A model generated the notes under the pieces. The model was not told the origin of the DNA, did no database searches, and saw only the letters and a list, made by a program, of their open reading frames with translations. A DNA stretch of 34,366 bases, taken from assembly GCA_015680685.1 (NCBI GenBank), contig MNCI01007634.1:193407-227772 (forward strand). The letters are read 5' to 3'. The position numbers and the translations under genes are program-made. This document shows, piece by piece, positions 29,161 to 34,366 of the stretch; positions within the stretch are counted from its first letter, which is position 1; each line of letters starts with the position of its first letter. Source of the DNA: Gnetum montanum. Its lineage: Eukaryota; Streptophyta; Gnetopsida; Gnetales; Gnetaceae.

Positions 29161-29676
29161 TAGTAAAACTTCATGATATCATTACAAACTATGATCTGGC
29201 CTAATTTTATAGACATTTTGCTTAAGGGGTTTAATACTAGGATCAATTATGATATTATGTTGCACTAATTATCAATCTAGTCCTAGCATATTCTTGTATG
29301 ATCAAGAAAAGGCTTTAATGTTGTTTTGAAGGACCTTGGTGATGTCTTAAGCCTACTGTGATTTGAGTGAGAAACTCAATTTTAGCATTTTCTCCTCACC
29401 ATTATGTGTTGTGATAGGAATCTCAACTAGAGAGTCCTTAGTAATGTCACTAGCCTTGAGGCCAAGGTTTTTAACTATGTGCTCAGGCCATTCAAGGGAC
29501 TTTTCTATGGATGCTACATGGTCAAATAGACTCTGAGGCTCAAGATCTAGGTAATTGAGGTTAATGTATAGCTTTTCATCATTGTTGGATCTAACTAGGT
29601 TCAAAGGTAAGCTAAATTACACCCATGTGTCCATGTTCTAGTCTTGCACATCAACCAAAAGTATATTAAGTGGCAT
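29161..29676 (-). pseudogene. element 3 pre-RT exon start
   Basis: The exon starts ATGCCACTTAATATACTTTTG directly after an AG at 29,678-29,677, encoding M-P-L-N-I-L-L-V-D-V-Q-D, then a stop and DTWV. The next block (29,604-29,353) has NLVRSNNDEKLYINLNYLD, HVASIEKSLEWPE, DITKDSLVEIPITTHNGEEK and KLSFSLKS. The element 1 counterpart has the same order (IASIKNPIECP, DITEESLAEVVVITHSGEEK). This is the segment between protease and RT finger typical of Tat/Athila elements. Confidence 0.8.
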
Positions 29677-30643
29677 CTATATGGCAGAATTTGCTACACA
29701 ATGCCAAAACAATGTAAAATAATAAAGTATTAGCATACCATGGAGCACAATAATGTCCAAACAAGGTAAAATGAGGGATGAGAAGGTCACAGAATGTCAT
29801 AAATGATAGAAAATGATACCAAATGATATTCAATTACACCAAATGAAGGTGAAATGAGGCCACATGTGATCAAAATACAACAAAATGAGTTAAAATAATA
29901 CTGAAGTGATGAAAAATGACATCAAATTAGGTCAAAACAATTCAAAATGATATCAAATGAAATTAAATGAAGTTGATTAAATGAAGAAATTATGTCATAT
30001 GATGAAAAATGACACCAAATGATATTCAACATGGTAGAATATGATACCATATGGGATTACAGTGGTACAAAATGATACCAAATGATATTCAATTACACTA
30101 AATGAAGGTGAAATGAGGCCACATGTGATAAAAATACATCAAAATGAGTTAAAATAATACTGAAGTGATGAAAAATGACATCAAATTAGGTCAAAACAAT
30201 TCAAAATGATATCAAATGAAATTAAATGAAGAAATTATGTCATATGATGAAAAATGACACCAAATGATATTCAACATGGTAGAATATGATACCATATGGG
30301 ATTACAGTGGTACAAAATGATACCAAATGATGTTGAAAAAAGTCAAACAAGGCTGGATGATGTCAAAGTCTAGACAAATGATACCAAATAAAACCAAGTG
30401 ATGCCAAATGAAGTGAAATAAAGTGAAATAATGTCAAAATAAGGGCAAAGCTTGTCGAATGACATTAAATAAGGCCAAAATGGTACAAGATGATGTTAAA
30501 TAACTCCAAATGATATCAAAATGCTATAAAATGATGAAAAATATTGTAAATATGACATCAAATATTGTCAAAATGATGAAATATGTTGAATGGTATCAAA
30601 TGACATCAAAATGGTAACAAATTATTGCACTAGAAAAATTCAA
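29677..30643. repeat. AAATGAT-rich spacer remnant of element 3 with a 259/245 bp duplication
   Basis: The spacer is built of short words AAATGATACC, AAATGATATC, AAAATGAGT and GGTCAAAAC. Within it 29,811-30,069 and 30,070-30,314 are near-identical tandem copies differing mainly by a 14-base block (TTGATTAAATGAAG) present only in the first. The spacer joins the 3' end of LTR3 directly, so the primer site, gag, protease and most of the intron are deleted in this element. Confidence 0.85.
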
Positions 30644-32879
30644 TGCTAGAAAACTAAAGATATCCAATGGAAATAGTTTAACCTTGGATCCTAAGGCCCT
30701 CCAAGAAAGAGGATCCAAGGCACCCTAAATAGTTTTGTCAATCACCTAGGGACTTAGAAAATGTAAACATATGTAAATAAATTTGGAAAAATTTACAAAT
30801 CTAAATCCAAAAAAATGTACAAAATAAACTTGGAATATTCAAATAATAAGCTCGCACTAACAAATGAATTGTAAATTTTATTGAAATAACAAAATGTTGA
30901 TGGAAAAAGCTTCAAATGAAGTACAAGTGTTAGCCTAAAATGCACAAGAGTTTCCCAAATGATGCTTAAAGTCTAGTGAAATTGGCAAGTTGTGTTCTAC
31001 AATTGGTCACTTGATCCAGCTGCTTCCAAGCTTCAGTATCTAAAAATCCTCACTAGTTCTTGAGCTTAGATCTACTATGTTGATGTTGAAATAATGTTGA
31101 TGTTGAAATAGTGGATAACTACTTGACATTTTTTTGCTATGCAATTTCTCTAAGTGTCTCTAATGCTCAGTCAATTGCCATATTACCAAAAAGTATTTAC
31201 AATATATTTGAATTTGATTTAAATAGGCTATTGGTATGCAATTTTTTGCTACAAATTTTTTGCCATGATTGCTGATGGATTGCTATAATTTCTAAGTATG
31301 GCAAGCCATCAATTCCAATGTATCTTTCCATTTGTGGGAAGTTTGATGCACAAAAGCCATCAAAAATGCACTAGATATCATAAAAAGTATGTTTTCTTTC
31401 AAAAGATATGCTACCTTCACCAAAACTAAGTTGGCCTTGTTGTGAAAATTAAAACCCAATAATTGCTACACTAGCTATTGGTGGCTCTAGCGTATCTTTT
31501 TCTTTAACCAACATAAAATTCATGAAAAACCCAAATTTGGTAGTTACCAAGGCATTTTCAACCTTCCCAAGCCCAAATATAGACATGACATAACTTTTTC
31601 TACCTGGAAAGTAAGGCTCTAACAACTTATGAGGCATTTTTTTTTAGCCTAAAAAAGTTGAAATATGCAAGATTATAGCTTATGAAGTACAAACCTCACA
31701 TTTTACAATAATATTTGGTCCCAAGTTTAATAGTGAAGGTTACAATTTTTAATATGAATTTTCTTAGTCGTGTTTCATTGATCCCTTTTTTTGATGGTTG
31801 GATGATTGATCTAAGAGACAACAACAAAGAATGTGAAGCATCACCTCATGTCCATCACTAGCATTTCCTCTCCATGCTTAATTTAGTTACTATCAAACCA
31901 TGTCAAAGAGTGCTTGTGATGATGAGATAAAATTATGATGAGATGATATAGGATAAAGGCTATATTTGGTCACAAGGAAATGGTTATGAAATTTAACAAT
32001 GAATTCCTCATGATGACATCATGATTACAGTATGATGGTGACATGCTTGTTACCTATGTGGTCTTCATTCTTTGTGCTTCAAAGTACTAATCACTCGATA
32101 GTGATTTTGAGAAACCATCATTCTACTCTAGGGATTCTTTGGCCATTAGCCTCCTCCCTTTGCTTGTCTGGAGCCATTAATTTTTCTTTCAAGATTCATT
32201 ATTCTTTTAGCTTCTTAGCAATTTTCTTCCCTGTCCCTCCCTCTCACTTTTTTTCTATAGGATGAAGCCTTCATTGGGTTTCATTACCAAGGCCAAACTC
32301 AATTTGGTTTTCTCATTGAATGAGATGTGTTACATCTAACAAACTTGATGGCAGAGTATGATGAAGGATAGGCCACATGGCCATAATGCATAAATATCAA
32401 ACATAGGTCATCACTGTCATTCAAGATAAGGAGGGTTGCATTTAGGCTATAAGATTGTAGCTTAAGAAGGTGTAACAAAGGTGATGTGAAATAAGAACTC
32501 TTGGTATAGTAGGACAAGCTAAAAAAATCTCATCCATCAAGATCATGTGGTAACTTGTTACTACAATGAGTTACATCCTTTCAATGACTTCCAAGCTTCA
32601 TCCTACAAGCACAATTTCAAGAGAACTAGAAAAAAAAATAAAGAAAACATGTCACTACAAAATAATGCATAACGTTATATAAGAAAACTAGTAAATTAGG
32701 CCACCATATGTCACTATCGATCTAATACAATGAGATATGTGCTACATGCATTAGATTTAAAAATCTTTATAGTTCATTCATTATGCTAAACAAAGAGAGA
32801 TAGAGAGAAAGATAGATAGAGAACATGCAGTCTCACTTACTATAAGTTGTAAAGGCCATCAATGTCAACCATTCATTCA
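30644..32879 (-). mobile_element. family A LTR3, complete
   Basis: The plus-strand ends are TGCTAGAAAACT (30,644) and ATTCATTCA (32,879), giving about 2.24 kb. It aligns end to end with LTR2b minus its insertion. TATA-like CCTATTTAAA lies at 31,218-31,227 on the minus strand. It is the 5' LTR of element 3. I could not find a matching target duplication at 32,880 and 23,085, as expected if the array was reshuffled. The small open frames inside (31,449, 32,032, 32,299) have no family motif. Confidence 0.8.
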
Positions 32880-33734
32880 CCTTAAAGGAAACTGTTGGCA
32901 CATTTTCAGCCATTACATGGAGCAGGAGTTTCAGTTTACTTAAAGAGAATAAAAATAAAATAGGTGTTAAAATTCGGATGAGTTTTACGGTGGTAAAACA
33001 CATTTTATTTTTAACCTTACATTGGGCAAAAAATGTAATATTTCAGCATATTACATTCAACCAAACTTAGACTGGGTTAGTAGCGGTGGCGGACACGAGA
33101 TATGCCTGGCCTAGCCATACAAATGTATCAAGGATGAACATTATTCAAGAATGGTGTTGGTCCTGCTTTCACAAAAGCCAATGAATAGAGAAAATAGATT
33201 CTGTGGTAAGAAGAAATAGTATAGCATACTGGACTGAATGCTTTCGGAGACAGGGGGACATCTTGTGCTCTCAAAACAAAAAAAACGCAGTATCAATATA
33301 GCAACAAAAACAAGTGATGCTTTCCGCTAAAATTTTGTCAAGAAAATGCCAAAAATAACTTCATATTCCTCTTCGGAATTTTGTCAAATACTTGCCGCGT
33401 AGGGTTTCTTTTTCTATTTTCATAGTGAGCCTAATTTCTTGGCCAGAGGCTACAGTAAAATGAATGAAACAGGGCTAAAACGCAGGCAGTTACGATGCCT
33501 ACACCTATGCCTGTGATTTTGGACGGTTACCAGCAAAAACAAAAAAATACAAATACAAATGCGCGGGACTTGAATGCTGCCCACGTATAGGAGCAGGACA
33601 CCATCGCCGAGGGTTTACAATCATAAGCCATTTCACCGCCAATATGGGTAAAATAGTAACTGCTGCCGAGCTGTGCGTAGAAGCTGTTCCAACTACAATC
33701 ATGTTTGTGGGGGTTCAATGGACGACACACAGCC
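32880..33734. other. unique flank right of the retrotransposon array
   Basis: Composition changes from CpG-poor to CpG-bearing near 33,085 (GTAGCGGTGGCGGACACG). I see no retroelement motif. Two minus-strand frames (65 and 125 codons, 33,505-33,904) cross the right half without a recognisable motif and are partly antisense to the small plus-strand frame at 33,735. Confidence 0.4.
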
Positions 33735-33854
33735 ATGGCGGATGCGGAAGACGTGGAGATGGCGGCAGCAGAGCAGTGGCAGGGCTTCAGTGACGTCAGC
33801 AACGAACCAAAGGTGGCGGCAATCGTGACCTCAGGCCAATCCAAGGCAAAATAG
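33735..33854 (+). CDS. small open frame, possible N-terminal exon of an unknown gene
   Basis: ATG at 33,735 lies in a very good plant start context (ACAGCCATGGCG). It opens 39 codons, MADAEDVEMAAAEQWQGF onward, acidic and alanine-rich like many plant N-termini, ending TAG at 33,852. The DNA is GC- and CpG-rich compared with the rest of the window. It could be a real first exon, a captured one, or chance: no downstream exon is identified and the peptide matches no family I know. Confidence 0.3.
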   Translation: MADAEDVEMAAAEQWQGFSDVSNEPKVAAIVTSGQSKAK

Positions 33855-34136
33855 TGGTAGCAAAACAGTGGACGGAGCAAGTTCAGTGGAGTGGAACAAC
33901 ACAAATCGCGGGAATAGGCTGCGTACAGGAGAAGCCAGTGGGCAACGCGGTTAACTGCGTTAGAAAATTATTTACTTTTGAAACGTATTTGCCATTCCAT
34001 AAAATTAATTTTATATCCGATTATATTCCTTGTAAAAATGAAACAATTATGTTTCTAAAGCCTCAAAGATAAACATTGGATATAAATGCTGGATACCTAC
34101 CTATTAAAGTTTTTTTTTTATCATAACTATCCAAAT
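33855..34136. other. AT-rich unique stretch, nothing recognised
   Basis: The CpG-bearing sequence fades after about 33,960 into AT-rich DNA with a poly-T run near 34,109-34,119. No gene or repeat is recognised. Confidence 0.4.
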
Positions 34137-34366
34137 TGTTGTAACTTACCTAACTTGTTGGGCAAGTACTCTCCTAATTGGTTGGCCAAGTTACTTGGGA
34201 GAAAAGTTAGGTAAGATATTTTTGAATATGTAACTTACCTAACTACCTTTGAACCCTATAAAAAGGCTTCAGGGGTCATGGGGGATCACATTGGGACTTT
34301 TGGGAGGTCTCATACATCACACTTTGGAAGGCTACTAGTTAGCACTTGGGCTCTCACTTGGAGACA
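34137..34366 (+). mobile_element. 5' part of an LTR-like sequence with TATA box (family C, runs off the window)
   Basis: It begins TGTTGTAACTTACC. The motif GTAACTTACCTAACT occurs at 34,141-34,155 and again at 34,231-34,245, with an inverted version AAGTTAGGTAAG near 34,205. TATAAAAAGG follows at 34,257. A TG start, clustered repeats just upstream of a TATA box and a leader ending in TTGGAGACA resemble Copia-type LTRs. An ordinary promoter cannot be excluded because the far end is not in the window. Confidence 0.4.

Noticed and set aside
33527-33904. 125-codon minus-strand frame at the right edge
   Set aside because: No motif, and it overlaps a plus-strand frame with a much better start context. 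Kept only as an open possibility.

Overview
The window looks like nuclear DNA of a large, repeat-filled plant genome. A gymnosperm is my best guess from the density of old LTR elements, but no marker gene settles it. I see no intact cellular gene. Almost everything from 1.4 to 32.9 kb is minus-strand debris of one Ty3/gypsy family, called family A here. Its surviving pieces carry pre-RT, RT, RNase H, a second archaeal-type RNase H, and integrase. The double RNase H is the hallmark of the Tat lineage (Ogre, Retand, TatIV). Reading frames are broken by stops and frameshifts throughout, and CpG is depleted, so the copies are old and were heavily methylated.

Layout, read right to left because family A is on the minus strand. 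LTR3 (32,879 to 30,644) is followed by element 3, which keeps RT, RH, aRH and IN (29,676 to about 26,262) but has lost gag and protease. Next comes LTR2b (26,171 to 23,086), interrupted by a solo LTR of an unrelated family B (24,828-25,663). LTR2b abuts a truncated LTR2a (about 23,072 to 21,341). Element 2 follows, with a candidate primer-binding site, leader, gag and protease (21,314 to 16,819) and a long spacer (16,818 to 13,861), but almost no RT. Next is LTR1 (about 13,772 to 11,948). Element 1 then has a primer-binding site, leader, gag, protease (to about 7.8 kb), a 5.3 kb spacer, and an RT cut off at 1411 by a second family B LTR (399-1410, plus strand). Neighbouring elements share or abut LTRs and have complementary deletions, as expected of an array shaped by unequal recombination and deletion.

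The most interesting structure is the non-coding spacer between protease and RT. In all three elements it ends at the same place in an AG followed by a conserved coding start, so it looks like an Ogre-type intron. It is packed with element-specific repeats: a roughly 193 bp array built on a 25 nt near-palindrome, a 32 bp TTTTAGGCCTTGG repeat, and an AAATGAT-rich tract. In element 1 it also holds a possible antisense two-exon small gene. In element 2 it holds a captured, broken piece of a plant ECT/YTHDF-type gene.

The edges differ from the middle. Positions 1-398 look like the 3' end of an unidentified plus-strand gene. Positions 32,880-34,136 are CpG-richer unique DNA with a small open frame at 33,735. 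From 34,137 a third LTR-like sequence with a TATA box runs off the window.
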